Shown here piece after piece: positions 37,691 through 47,183 of a stretch of 64,000 bases of DNA; the first letter of the stretch is position 1, and every line of letters starts with the position of its first letter. Location: NCBI GenBank assembly GCA_903893815.1, contig CAITNS010000053.1, positions 1 to 64,000 of the forward strand. The letters run 5' to 3'. Source of the stretch: an uncultured Bacteroidota bacterium. GTDB lineage: Bacteria > Bacteroidota > Bacteroidia > B-17B0 > Aurantibacillaceae. Below the pieces are notes generated by a model. It did not search any database and had not been told where the DNA came from. It saw nothing but the letters and a program-made list of their open reading frames with translations. The translations under genes and the position numbers were made by a program.

Positions 37691-40345
37691 ATGAAAAAAA
37701 ACTACTTTACTTCTTCAGAAAAACTAGCTGAAACTATTTATCAAAAAGCAGGTTATCTGTTTTTCTTTTTTGCAGTCCTTTTAGCTTCAAAACAATCATT
37801 TTCCCAAACATATTGTGCTGCGGCAGCCACTTCAACATCTGACGAAGAAATTTTTAATGTTACTTTTGGAACTTTAAATAATTCTAGTACTTGTGGAACT
37901 ACTGGTGGTGCAGGTTCAACTTTAAATATGTATAGTAATTATACAGGGTTGACCCCTCAAGTATATGCCTTAGGTAGTAATTACCCATTATCTGTAACTG
38001 TAGGGCAATGCGGTACTGGTACTTATAGTGGTATTGTAGGTGTTTGGATTGACTACAATCAAAATGGCTCATTTGCAGATCCAGGTGAAAATATCATCAC
38101 ATCACCCTACACATTATTTGCGATAGCTGGAACGGTTCTTTCTGCTCCTACAGGAATAACAATTCCATTTACTGCAATTCCAGGAACAACTAGAATGCGC
38201 GTTATTGCCACTGAATCAAGTATAGCGCCAGGTCCTTGTACTAACCCAACTTGGGGAGAAGTAGAAGATTATAATATTACCATCTTATCGCCTTCTCCTT
38301 TAGATTTAGGTGTTAGCGCATTAATTAATCCATTAACTTCAAAAAGATGTTACGCAGTTGATACGATTGTAGCAAGAGTGAAAAATTTCGGATCAGCAAC
38401 TGCTGATTTTGCAGTAAATGCAACTACAATTACAGTTAATACTTCAGGGCCAAATGCAGGCACTTACACTTTAGCATTAAGTTCAGGAACGATAGCAAGT
38501 AGTGCGTCTCAAGATTATACAATGACTACAACTTATAATTTATCAAACATTGGTACTTATAAGTTAAAAGCCTATACCACTGTGGTTGGTGATGGTTCAG
38601 TATTAAATGATACTACAAATTTAACGGTAACAAAAAGTCCTATATTTTCAACTTCAGTTCTTCCTAACGATAGCGTATGTTTAGGAATTCCAGTTCAACT
38701 AAGCGCAAACTTTAGTTCAACAAAACAATTAGGCACTGGTATTATAGAAAATACAAGCACATCCTATCCAACACCTTATGGTAATTTTTACAAGGGAGCT
38801 AGACATCAATTTTTATTTTTAGCATCAGAATTAAGCGCTGCTGGATTAACTGCAGGAAATGTTACTTCTTTAGCGTTTAATGTTACCAATTTAAATGCAT
38901 CTGGTCCTTATTTAAATTTTAATATAGCAATTGCAACAACAACGTTAACTGCTATAACTGCTTTTCAAACTACAGGATTTACAAACTATTTTGCTTCTGC
39001 AAGCTATGCTCCTACTTTAGGAACAAATACTCATGTTTTATCGACACCTTATGTGTGGGATGGAGTTTCAAATATTATTATTGAAAGCTGTTATAATAAC
39101 AATCCTTTAGCTTATACTAATAATGTTTCTGTCATGCAATCAAGTACGCCATTTACTTCTACGGCTTGGTATAATTCTGATACAGATCCAACATTATGTA
39201 CAACTTCAACATCATTTAATTCGATGGCACAAAGACCAAATATTTCATTTGAGCAACCTGCCACTATAACCTATACTTGGTCGCCAGCAATTGAATTATC
39301 AGCTGCTAATATTTCAAATCCTATAGCCAATGTAACTAGTACAAGAACTTATACAATTACTGGCTTAACATCGGGTTGTATGACCTATGATACGGTACAA
39401 ATTTTCGTAAAACCAACTCCTACTCCAAACTTAGGTAACGATACTTTATTCTGCAGCTTACCAGTTGTTTTAAATGCAAACACTACTGCTAATAGCTACT
39501 TATGGAACAATGCAAGTATTGGCTCAAGTTTAAATATTACAACTCCAGGTAAATACTGGGTAAGGGGAACAAACACAAATGGTTGCTCTAATACAGACAC
39601 AATTCAAGTTGGCTTAGGATCTTCGCCTATTGTAACTTTAGGTCCTGATACAGCATTTTGCCAAGGATCAAATTTAAACTTATATGCTGGTGCTGTTTTA
39701 GGGAATTCTTATACTTGGAACACTGGGGCTACTACATCTTCAATTTCAGTTAACACACCTGGAACTTACTCTGTATTGGTTACAAACACTATAGGCTGTC
39801 AATCATCTGATATTATTAACATCAGCTCAAAAGCAAAACCATCAGTATCTTTAGTTTTTAACGGTACAACAACTTTTTGCAAAGATGACAATACAGTAAA
39901 AGTATTAACTGAAGGTTCACCTAGCGGTGGAACATACATTGGTGCAGCGGTATCTTCTAATACTTTTTCTGCAAATCAAGCGGGGCAAGGTTCTCATATT
40001 ATACTTTACACCATTACTGGATCAAACGGATGTTCAAACACAGCAAAAGATACACTAACAGTAAATGCCTGTGTTGGTATTGATGAGTTAACAAATGACA
40101 TCAATTTTAATGTTTATCCAAATCCAACAACTGGAATATTAACTTTGAACTTAACGACTACTTCAGATTTAAAAGGAATGCTTTATATCACTTCTATTGA
40201 TGGTAAAGTTGTTTTAAATGATGTGATAGAAGGAAATGGATTAATTTCTAAATCTATTAATATCTATGATTTAGCAAATGGGATTTACTATTTAAAATTA
40301 GAAACAAAGGACGCTATTAAAACTTATAAAGTTTTAAAACAATAA
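37691..40345 (+). CDS. T9SS-exported GEVED-domain surface protein
   Basis: 884 residues from the ATG at 37691. An ATG 60 nt upstream is in frame but would put 20 polar residues before the signal peptide, so I prefer the inner start. The signal peptide ends near SFSQ. Residues about 34-200 form a GEVED domain closed by WGEVEDYNITIL and containing GVWIDYNQNGSF. Ig-like and repeat-like Ser/Thr-rich segments follow, including two LGPDT/LGNDT...TPG units. The last 75 residues are a T9SS type A sorting domain (VYPNPTTGILTLNL ... GIYYLKLETKDAIKTYKVLK). It should be secreted by the T9SS encoded at 55-61 kb, as an adhesin or envelope protein. A TATTTTTG box is at 37637-37644. Confidence 0.9.
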   Translation: MKKNYFTSSEKLAETIYQKAGYLFFFFAVLLASKQSFSQTYCAAAATSTSDEEIFNVTFGTLNNSSTCGTTGGAGSTLNMYSNYTGLTPQVYALGSNYPLSVTVGQCGTGTYSGIVGVWIDYNQNGSFADPGENIITSPYTLFAIAGTVLSAPTGITIPFTAIPGTTRMRVIATESSIAPGPCTNPTWGEVEDYNITILSPSPLDLGVSALINPLTSKRCYAVDTIVARVKNFGSATADFAVNATTITVNTSGPNAGTYTLALSSGTIASSASQDYTMTTTYNLSNIGTYKLKAYTTVVGDGSVLNDTTNLTVTKSPIFSTSVLPNDSVCLGIPVQLSANFSSTKQLGTGIIENTSTSYPTPYGNFYKGARHQFLFLASELSAAGLTAGNVTSLAFNVTNLNASGPYLNFNIAIATTTLTAITAFQTTGFTNYFASASYAPTLGTNTHVLSTPYVWDGVSNIIIESCYNNNPLAYTNNVSVMQSSTPFTSTAWYNSDTDPTLCTTSTSFNSMAQRPNISFEQPATITYTWSPAIELSAANISNPIANVTSTRTYTITGLTSGCMTYDTVQIFVKPTPTPNLGNDTLFCSLPVVLNANTTANSYLWNNASIGSSLNITTPGKYWVRGTNTNGCSNTDTIQVGLGSSPIVTLGPDTAFCQGSNLNLYAGAVLGNSYTWNTGATTSSISVNTPGTYSVLVTNTIGCQSSDIINISSKAKPSVSLVFNGTTTFCKDDNTVKVLTEGSPSGGTYIGAAVSSNTFSANQAGQGSHIILYTITGSNGCSNTAKDTLTVNACVGIDELTNDINFNVYPNPTTGILTLNLTTTSDLKGMLYITSIDGKVVLNDVIEGNGLISKSINIYDLANGIYYLKLETKDAIKTYKVLKQ

Positions 40346-40364
40346 TATTTGATGAGTTAAATTT

Positions 40365-40397
40365 AAAACGCCTTAAATAATTTTGAGGCGTTTTTTT
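40365..40397 (+). terminator. Rho-independent terminator of the GEVED protein gene
   Basis: AACGCCTTA and TGAGGCGTT form a stem with a 7-9-nt AT loop, followed by seven T residues, 20 nt after the stop. Confidence 0.85.
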
Positions 40398-40476
40398 GTG
40401 AATTATATTTTAATGTGTTTATTTGTGTCGAATTAATGAAAAACATCCTTTACATAAAATCTAAGTGTAAACGTAA

Positions 40477-40533
40477 GGCTCGCCCGAGCCATATTTAATT
40501 TCGTGTGCCAGAATCAGGGATTGATTCACACAC
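40477..40533. repeat. Two stem-loops upstream of lysC
   Basis: First, GGCTCGCCCGAGCC (40477-40490), a perfect palindrome. Second, a nested stem-loop at 40503-40533 in which GTGTG pairs with CACAC and GAATCA with TGATTC around GGGAT. They lie 75-130 nt before the lysC start. They may be dispersed palindromes or a leader structure. They do not match the lysine riboswitch. Confidence 0.45.
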
Positions 40534-40608
40534 ATTAAAAAAAATAAACATTCTTAAATTTAAAACTCCTGATAAAGCAGGATTCAAAATCATTAAACAT
40601 CATTAATC

Positions 40609-41925
40609 ATGAATATATTAAAATTTGGAGGAACAAGTGTTGGAACTGCAGAGCGAATGAAGGTCTTAGTGCAACTCATTTCTTCGCCTGAAAGAAAGAT
40701 TGTTGTTTTATCAGCCATGAGTGGCACAACAAATGCCTTGGTAGAAATATGCAATGCACTGTATAAAAAAGAAAACGATAATGCTAATGAACTTATAAAT
40801 AAATTAGAATCTACTTATGTGAATGAGGTTGATCAATTATTTAGTTCGCCTGAATTTAAAACTAAAGGGAACGATTTAATTAAAAACCATTTTAATTACC
40901 TCCGTTCATTTACATTAGATATGTTTACAGTAAATGAAGAAAAAGCGATTTTAGCTCAAGGTGAATTACTAAGTACTGCCCTATTCTATTTTCATTTACA
41001 AGAAATAAACATTCCATCAGCGTTATTACCTGCATTAAATTTTATGCGTATTGATGAAAATGATGAACCCCAATTAACCTACATCGAAAAAAATTTAGAA
41101 GCAGAACTAAATAAATATCCAACCATTAATTTGTTTATCACGCAAGGTTATATTTGCCGAAATGCCTTTGGAGAAATTGATAATTTAAAACGTGGTGGGA
41201 GTGATTATACAGCATCCATTATTGGCGCTGCTATTAAAGCCAATGAAGTACAAATTTGGACGGATATTGACGGTATGCACAATAACGATCCTCGTATTGT
41301 TTCTAAAACACATCCAATTCACGAATTAAGTTTTGATGAAGCAGCAGAGTTAGCTTATTTTGGTGCAAAAATTTTACACCCTACTTGTATCTTACCTGCT
41401 CAAAAAAGAAACATTCCTGTACTACTAAAGAACACCATGCAACCTGATGCCAAAGGGACATGCATATCAAATATTAATGCAGCAGAAGGATTAAAGGCTG
41501 TTGCTGCTAAGGATGGCATTTGCGCCATTAATATTAAAAGCGATCGAATGTTATTAGCACATGGTTTTTTGCGTGCTGTATTCGAAATATTTGAACGTTA
41601 CAAAACATCTATTGATATGATTACTACTTCTGAAATCGCCGTATCATTAACGATAGATAATATGAAACACTTAAAAGAAATTACTAAAGAGTTGGAAGAA
41701 TTTGCTAAAGTAGAAATTGAGCAAGAGCAAACTATTATTTGTATTGTAGGAAATTTACCAAAAAACAAAGCAGGCTATGGCTTTAAAGTATTAGAGTCTT
41801 TAAAAGATATACCTTTACGAATGGTGTCTTATGGAGGAAGTTCTAACAACATAAGTGTTCTTGTAAATTCTATTCACAAGAAAGATGCTTTAGTGGCTTT
41901 AAATAAAGGTTTATTTGGATATTAA
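40609..41925 (+). CDS. lysC: Aspartate kinase (monofunctional)
   Basis: 438 residues. Phosphorylates aspartate, the first step of lysine, threonine and methionine synthesis. KFGGTSVG at residues 5-12 is the family's N-terminal motif. LKRGGSDYTASIIGAAI and EVQIWTDIDGMHNNDPRIV form the aspartate and ATP sites. The last 150 residues are tandem ACT domains with KTSIDMITTSEIAVSLTID, so feedback inhibition by an amino acid is expected. No homoserine dehydrogenase domain is present. It is 103 nt upstream of lysA, which fits a lysine/diaminopimelate role. Confidence 0.93.
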   Translation: MNILKFGGTSVGTAERMKVLVQLISSPERKIVVLSAMSGTTNALVEICNALYKKENDNANELINKLESTYVNEVDQLFSSPEFKTKGNDLIKNHFNYLRSFTLDMFTVNEEKAILAQGELLSTALFYFHLQEINIPSALLPALNFMRIDENDEPQLTYIEKNLEAELNKYPTINLFITQGYICRNAFGEIDNLKRGGSDYTASIIGAAIKANEVQIWTDIDGMHNNDPRIVSKTHPIHELSFDEAAELAYFGAKILHPTCILPAQKRNIPVLLKNTMQPDAKGTCISNINAAEGLKAVAAKDGICAINIKSDRMLLAHGFLRAVFEIFERYKTSIDMITTSEIAVSLTIDNMKHLKEITKELEEFAKVEIEQEQTIICIVGNLPKNKAGYGFKVLESLKDIPLRMVSYGGSSNNISVLVNSIHKKDALVALNKGLFGY

Positions 41926-41983
41926 AAAAAGAGACTAAAAAGGCACCATATAAAAGGGATTCAAGGCACCTATATTTTTTCTG

Positions 41984-42005
41984 TCAGTCTGAGCGGAGCC
42001 GAAGA
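41984..42005. repeat. CTGAGCGGAGCC repeat, copy 1
   Basis: TCTGAGCGGAGCCGAAGAC, in the gap between lysC and lysA, matches the repeats at 43185-43245. Confidence 0.6.
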
Positions 42006-42028
42006 CTACTTAATTAAAATTATTAAAA

Positions 42029-43180
42029 ATGCTAAAGGAAGAACACATAAAAAAAATAAATCAATATAAAACACCATTTTATTATTACGATTTACAGATA
42101 CTGCAAAAAACATTAGATGTTGTAAAAGCAGAAAGCTACAAATATAATTACCATGTGCATTATGCATTTAAAGCAAATACTAATTCCCGAATTATTGACT
42201 TAATTCAAAAAAATGGATTAGGTGCAGACTGTGTGAGTGGCAATGAAGTAAAGTGCGCTATTGAAAACAATTTTGATTCCTCAAAAGTTGTATTTGCAGG
42301 CGTTGGAAAAAGTGATGATGAAATTAATTATGCCTTAGAAAAAAATATTTTTTGCTTTAATTGCGAAAGTTTGCAAGAGCTTGATGTGATTAATGAATTA
42401 GCAGCGAAACAACATAAATTAGCTTCTATTGCATTACGCATTAATCCTAATGTAGATGCACATACACACAAATACATTACAACAGGTTTAGAAGAAAATA
42501 AATTCGGAATTAATCCTTACGAATTTGAAACCGTTATTGAGAAATTAAAACATTTGCCAAACTTAAAATTAATTGGGTTACATTTTCATATTGGCTCTCA
42601 AATCACTGATTTATCTCCATTTAAAAAATTATGTTCAAGGGTAAATGAGATTAACACCTACTTTTTAAATAAAGGTTTTGATTTACCTATCATTAATGTT
42701 GGCGGCGGCGTTGGTATTAATTATCACGAGCCCGACAAGCATGCTATAATCGATTTTGCAGCCTACTTTAAAGTATTTAACAACTTTATTGAATTAAGAA
42801 AAAATCAGGAATTGCATTTTGAATTAGGGCGAGCCATCGTGGCTCAATGTGGCAGTTTGATTAGTAAAGTGTTATATATCAAAAATGGAATTAATACCAA
42901 CTTTGCGATTTTAGATGCTGGCATGACTGAATTAATCCGACCTGCATTGTATCAAGCTTTTCACGTGATTGAAAATATTTCTTCAAAAGAAAAAAACACC
43001 ATTAAATATGATGTTGTTGGGCCAATATGCGAAAGCAGCGATTGCTTTGGCAAAGCAGTTGAATTGCCCGAAACAAAACGTAGTGACATCATCGCTATTA
43101 GAAGCGCAGGTGCTTATGGCGAAGTAATGGCTAGCCGTTACAACTTAAGAGACGAAGTGCGAAGTTATTTTAGTGAGTGA
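42029..43180 (+). CDS. lysA: Diaminopimelate decarboxylase
   Basis: 383 residues, slightly shorter than most LysA. Decarboxylates meso-diaminopimelate to lysine. The PLP lysine is Lys48 in YAFKANTN. LHFHIGSQI, NVGGGVGINY (phosphate site), ELGRAIVAQCG, LDAGMTELIRPALYQAFH and PICESSDCFGK (substrate Cys) complete the fold type III alanine racemase/decarboxylase set. It follows lysC on the same strand, so the pair covers the first and last steps of lysine synthesis. Confidence 0.93.
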   Translation: MLKEEHIKKINQYKTPFYYYDLQILQKTLDVVKAESYKYNYHVHYAFKANTNSRIIDLIQKNGLGADCVSGNEVKCAIENNFDSSKVVFAGVGKSDDEINYALEKNIFCFNCESLQELDVINELAAKQHKLASIALRINPNVDAHTHKYITTGLEENKFGINPYEFETVIEKLKHLPNLKLIGLHFHIGSQITDLSPFKKLCSRVNEINTYFLNKGFDLPIINVGGGVGINYHEPDKHAIIDFAAYFKVFNNFIELRKNQELHFELGRAIVAQCGSLISKVLYIKNGINTNFAILDAGMTELIRPALYQAFHVIENISSKEKNTIKYDVVGPICESSDCFGKAVELPETKRSDIIAIRSAGAYGEVMASRYNLRDEVRSYFSE

Positions 43181-43184
43181 ATTG

Positions 43185-43245
43185 GGTGGCTTCGACTCCG
43201 CTCAGCCACCATTAAAACATAGGGGACTGAGCGGAGCCGAAATCC
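43185..43245. repeat. Paired CTGAGCGGAGCC repeats forming a convergent-gene hairpin
   Basis: One copy at 43185-43210 (itself closed by GGTGGC and GCCACC) and an inverted copy at 43224-43245 (GACTGAGCGGAGCCGAAATC) can pair into a long hairpin. It fills the 70-nt gap between the convergent lysA and 43251-44516 genes, so it may act as a bidirectional terminator. Confidence 0.6.
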
Positions 43246-43250
43246 AATGA

Positions 43251-44516
43251 TTAAGTTTTCTGTTTTTTCTTTTTAGCAGCGGGAAATAAAATATTGTTCA
43301 AAATCAATCGATATCCTGGCGAATTTGGATGTAAACTTAAATCTGTTGGAGGATCCTCCACTCTATGCTCATAATCTTCAGGGTCGTGGCCCCCGTAAAA
43401 TGTCCAAGTTCCCTTGCCATGATCTCCGTGAATATAACGCGCTTCATTATAAGCTTTTGCTTCGCCTAATATTAAAATATTTTTCTTGATATATGTTTTT
43501 GTAAATGCGGTTGTTTGTCCGTAAAAACCTTTTATCGTTTGCTCATGATTTTGGCATAACATCGTTGGTACTGGGTCCCATTTAGCAGAAAATTCAAATA
43601 AGGTAAATACATCATTATCTTTATTCATACCATATTGTCTTCTTGGAGTTGTTGCATCAATAGTCGAAAATTCATATTCCATAGGATTGGTGCTTAATTG
43701 ATATTTTTCAAAAGCATAGCCTTTTGTGTAATCAATTTTTTTATTCATTGCCCCATCGGCTGGATCATGGTCAAACATAGATTCGCAAATATCAATTCCT
43801 TCAGCCGCAAGAGCAATGTCATAACTATCCGTTGCGCTGCACATGGCAAATAAAAAACCGCCAGTAAATACGTAATCATTTATTTTTTTTGCGACTGCTA
43901 ATTTTAATTGTGATACTTTGGTGAAGCCTAATTTTTTAGCGGTTTCTTCATTGTTTTTAACTTCTGTTTGATACCAAGCTGTTTGATGGAAACTTGCGTA
44001 AAATCGACCGTACTGCCCGGTAAAATCTTCGTGATGTAAATGCAACCAATCGTAATCTTTTAACTTATCTGATAAAATTTCTTCATCATATACAACGTCA
44101 TACGGAATTTCAGCATACTTCAATACCAATGTTACGGCATCATCCCAAGGTTGTTTTATTTTAGGGGAGTAAACCGCAATTTTAGGGGCCTTTTCTAATT
44201 TAACCGCATCTTGATTTACTTCTGGATTTGCAATCTCTGCTAATATACCGTTGGATTGTGCGTCAGAAATAATTTCATAGCTAATTCCTCTTATGGTACA
44301 CTCTGTTGTAACAGGTTTCGAATTGGGAATTAAAAAACTACCGCCCCTGTAATTAGTTAACCATTGTATTTCTAATTCACCCTTCAATGCCCAATAAGCA
44401 ATTCCATAAGCCTTTAAATGATTTTTTTGCGTATCATCCATAGGAATTAAAATATAACTACTAAAACATTGGATAGTAATCAATAAAAATAAAGGAAGTA
44501 GAAATAGCTTTTTCAT
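43251..44516 (-). CDS. Exported protein of unknown function (asparagine-synthetase-B-like naming in databases)
   Basis: 421 residues with a signal peptide (1-18). The chain has alternating strands such as PKIAVYSPKIKQPWDDAVTLVLKYAEIPYDVVYDEEI and then GGFLFAMCSATDSYDIALAAEGIDI, suggesting a glutamine-amidotransferase-like or ThuA-like alpha/beta fold. It ends NSPGYRLILNNILFPAAKK. From memory, similar Bacteroidota proteins are often labelled asparagine synthetase B, yet I see no N-terminal catalytic Cys and no SGGxDS PP-loop, so that label looks wrong. I assign no function. It is expected to be periplasmic. Confidence 0.55.
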   Translation of the reverse strand: MKKLFLLPLFLLITIQCFSSYILIPMDDTQKNHLKAYGIAYWALKGELEIQWLTNYRGGSFLIPNSKPVTTECTIRGISYEIISDAQSNGILAEIANPEVNQDAVKLEKAPKIAVYSPKIKQPWDDAVTLVLKYAEIPYDVVYDEEILSDKLKDYDWLHLHHEDFTGQYGRFYASFHQTAWYQTEVKNNEETAKKLGFTKVSQLKLAVAKKINDYVFTGGFLFAMCSATDSYDIALAAEGIDICESMFDHDPADGAMNKKIDYTKGYAFEKYQLSTNPMEYEFSTIDATTPRRQYGMNKDNDVFTLFEFSAKWDPVPTMLCQNHEQTIKGFYGQTTAFTKTYIKKNILILGEAKAYNEARYIHGDHGKGTWTFYGGHDPEDYEHRVEDPPTDLSLHPNSPGYRLILNNILFPAAKKKKQKT

Positions 44517-44597
44517 TACGAACTCTAAGATACAGAAATATCGAATTTATGACTAGTTAATTGCTGTTAATTTTTTAATATTCATCATTTATTTTTT

Positions 44598-44741
44598 TAA
44601 ACACATAGAGACATAGATTTTTCTAATAAATGAAACTGAAAATAAAGGAGCTACACTTTGCACAGTTAGCTATGTGTAAAAACAAGTTTTCTATCTTTAG
44701 ACTTTAGTAACCTTACTTTTGCTATGTGCCTATGTGGTTAT
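44598..44741. repeat. CACATAG-family inverted repeat, copy 2
   Basis: The left end is AAACACATAGAGACATAG and the right end CTATGTGCCTATGTGGTTA, its near-exact reverse complement. The interior AGCTACACTTTGCACAGTTA plus GCTATGTGTAAAA parallels copy 1. Confidence 0.7.
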
Positions 44742-44749
44742 TTTTATTT

Positions 44750-44839
44750 TTAACCACATAGACATAGCAAATAAAATCGTTTTAAAGTAAGTGATAGAAA
44801 CAAGGTTTTAAACATAGACTATTGTGCCTTTGTGGTTAT
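44750..44839. repeat. CACATAG-family inverted repeat, copy 3
   Basis: The left end is TTAACCACATAGACATAG and the right end CTATTGTGCCTTTGTGGTTA. It is shorter than copy 2, which ends 9 nt away, so the two stand in tandem. Confidence 0.65.
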
Positions 44840-44852
44840 TTATTAAATATAA

Positions 44853-45215
44853 CTAACCATGATAAACTCTCGAGAACACAATCAATCCATTATCTATTTG
44901 AAGCACTTCACCAACGGATAAATCATCTTCACCATCAACGCGCCTAATATATTCCATAAATACCTGATCTTCATCTGCTGTTAATTTACCTACTTCATAT
45001 TGTAAAGTAGGTAATCTATCAAAAGCATCCTGCCACCACTCACGCAGTGCCTGTTTGCCTTTAATTAACCCTTGAGTTTCGGGCATTCTAATTTTTAGCT
45101 TCGGGCTATAATGCTGTGCATTATCATTATAGAGCGACAATAATTTCTCTAAATCATGCGCATTAAAAGCTTCGAACCATTTAGTGGCTATTTGTTTATT
45201 ATTTTGTGCTGACAT
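44853..45215 (-). CDS. SnoaL-like (NTF2 fold) protein
   Basis: 120 residues. The opening KQIATKWFEAFNAHDLEKLLSLYNDNAQHYSP is the SnoaL/NTF2-like signature, followed by GLIKGKQALREWW and a final set of strands (QVFMEYIRRVDGED, VGEVLQIDNGLIVFSRVYHG). Proteins of this cone-shaped fold may be small-molecule isomerases or binding proteins, and the ligand cannot be inferred. It is divergent from the UbiD gene, 69 nt away. Confidence 0.8.
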   Translation of the reverse strand: MSAQNNKQIATKWFEAFNAHDLEKLLSLYNDNAQHYSPKLKIRMPETQGLIKGKQALREWWQDAFDRLPTLQYEVGKLTADEDQVFMEYIRRVDGEDDLSVGEVLQIDNGLIVFSRVYHG

Positions 45216-45284
45216 AGTGTAAATATAATAGCATAAATGTAATTATTAATTTAAACCTCTTTATCTTTAGACTGTTTAAAATAT

Positions 45285-47126
45285 ATGGGATATAAGAGTT
45301 TAAAGGCCTGTTTAGATGATTTAGAAAAAAACAATCATCTCATTAGAATCAAAGAAGAAGTAGATCCAAATTTAGAAATGGCATCTATTCATTTGCGTGT
45401 ACACGAAATGGGCGGTCCGGCCTTATTATTTGAAAACGTCAAAGGAACAGAATTTAAATGTGCATCCAATATTTTTGGAACTTTAGATAGAAGTAAATTT
45501 ATTTTTAGAGATACGCTTGAAAAAATTCAAACGCTCATTGAAATAAAAAATAACCCAGTTAAAGCACTTAAAAATCCATTTAAATATGCTAATGTATCTT
45601 TAACAGCTTTATCGGCTTTGCCATTAAAAAACCCATTATCAAAACCTGTTTTATATAAAGAAACAACGATTGATAAAATTCCTTTAATTAAACATTGGCC
45701 AATGGACGGCGGTGCTTTTGTTACACTGCCTCAAGTATACAGCGAAGACATTGATAAGCCAGGAATTATGAATGCTAATTTAGGAATGTATCGTATACAA
45801 TTAAATGGCAACGATTATATTTTAAATAAAGAAATTGGATTGCATTATCAACTACATCGTGGTATTGGAGTGCATCAAAGCAAAGCTAATAAATTAGGAA
45901 AACCTTTAAAAGTATCTATTTTTATTGGTGGTCCTCCAAGTCACTCGGTAGCTGCTGTAATGCCATTACCCGAAGGCTTAAGTGAAATGACATTTGCAGG
46001 CGCCTTAGGAAATAGAAGATTTAGATACACTTACCAAGATGGATTTTGCGTAAGCACAGATGCAGATTTCGTCATTACTGGTGAAGTTTATCCAAACGAA
46101 AATAAACCCGAAGGACCATTTGGAGATCATTTAGGTTACTATAGTTTAAAGCATGATTTCCCTTTAATGAGAGTACACAAAGTGTATCACAAACAAGATG
46201 CCATTTGGCCATTTACGGTGGTTGGTCGTCCACCACAAGAAGATACAAGTTTCGGACAAATCATACATGAGTTAACAGGTGATGCCATTAAATTTGAATT
46301 ACCCGGCGTAAAAGAAGTGCATGCAGTGGATGCCGCTGGAGTTCATCCATTATTATTGGCAATTGGTAGCGAGCGTTATACACCGTATAATCAAACTAAA
46401 CAGCCAGCGGAATTATTAACCATTGCCAATCACATTTTAGGTAAGGGACAATTAAGTTTAGCAAAGTATTTATTTATTACAGCTGATGATACCAATAAAG
46501 TTTCAACACATCGCGAAGCTGAATTTTATCAATATATATTGGAGCGTATTAATTTAAAACGCGATTTACATTTTCAAACCAATACAAGTATCGATACTCT
46601 TGATTATAGTGGTACAGGTTTAAACTCAGGTAGTAAATTAGTAGTAGCTGCATATGGAGAAAAAGTGAGAAGTTTAGAACATAAAATTTCAAATTCATTC
46701 AACGAGGTTAAATCATTTACTAATCCTCAAGTAGTATTTCCTGGTGTATTAGTTTTAAAAGGACATAAATTTGAAACATACGATAAAGCAAAACAAGAGT
46801 TTATTAGCTTTAACGAAGAAATAAAACAAAAAAATATTGATTTAAAAGGCTTTCCAATGATTGTTTTAGTTGATGATTCAAATTTTACAGCAGCTACATT
46901 AAAAAACTGGTTATGGGTAACGTTTACACGTTCCAATCCTAGTCATGATGTATATGGTATAAATTCATTTACAGAATACAAACATTTTGGTTGTGATAAT
47001 CTAATTATTGATGCTCGAATTAAACCACATCATGCTCCAGTTTTGGAAAAAAATCCAGAAATAGAAAAACGAGTAGATAAACTATTTGAAAAAGGTGGAA
47101 GTTTATATAAAAATAAGATGGGATAA
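45285..47126 (+). CDS. UbiD-family prenyl-FMN-dependent decarboxylase
   Basis: 613 residues, normal for the UbiD family. Catalyses reversible non-oxidative (de)carboxylation of aromatic or alpha,beta-unsaturated acids using prenylated FMN. The N-terminal LKACLDDLEKNNHLIRIKEEVDPN, central YRIQLNGNDYILNKEIGLHYQLHRGIG, the VFIGGPPSH-like strand (IFIGGPPSHSVAAVMPLPEG) and EGPFGDHLGYYSLKHDFP are typical. In Bacteroidota such an enzyme may serve menaquinone synthesis (futalosine route or UbiD-like step). No ubiX or men genes are adjacent. A TATCTTTA box at 45262-45269 may be its -7 element. Confidence 0.87.
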   Translation: MGYKSLKACLDDLEKNNHLIRIKEEVDPNLEMASIHLRVHEMGGPALLFENVKGTEFKCASNIFGTLDRSKFIFRDTLEKIQTLIEIKNNPVKALKNPFKYANVSLTALSALPLKNPLSKPVLYKETTIDKIPLIKHWPMDGGAFVTLPQVYSEDIDKPGIMNANLGMYRIQLNGNDYILNKEIGLHYQLHRGIGVHQSKANKLGKPLKVSIFIGGPPSHSVAAVMPLPEGLSEMTFAGALGNRRFRYTYQDGFCVSTDADFVITGEVYPNENKPEGPFGDHLGYYSLKHDFPLMRVHKVYHKQDAIWPFTVVGRPPQEDTSFGQIIHELTGDAIKFELPGVKEVHAVDAAGVHPLLLAIGSERYTPYNQTKQPAELLTIANHILGKGQLSLAKYLFITADDTNKVSTHREAEFYQYILERINLKRDLHFQTNTSIDTLDYSGTGLNSGSKLVVAAYGEKVRSLEHKISNSFNEVKSFTNPQVVFPGVLVLKGHKFETYDKAKQEFISFNEEIKQKNIDLKGFPMIVLVDDSNFTAATLKNWLWVTFTRSNPSHDVYGINSFTEYKHFGCDNLIIDARIKPHHAPVLEKNPEIEKRVDKLFEKGGSLYKNKMG

Positions 47127-47183
47127 AAATTAGATTTCAGAAATTCGACAACATTAATTACTTTTAACTAGAGTTTAATACAA

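Larger units (their letters stand above)
44517..44852. other. Non-coding gap with tandem CACATAG repeats
   Basis: This 336-nt gap between two minus-strand genes has no credible ORF. Most of it is two adjacent CACATAG-family inverted repeats (44598-44741 and 44750-44839). The first 80 nt are AT-rich with no feature I can name. Confidence 0.6.

Noticed and set aside
40398-40608. Lysine riboswitch before lysC
   Set aside because: The leader is short and AT-rich and lacks the multi-helix junction and conserved core of the lysine riboswitch.
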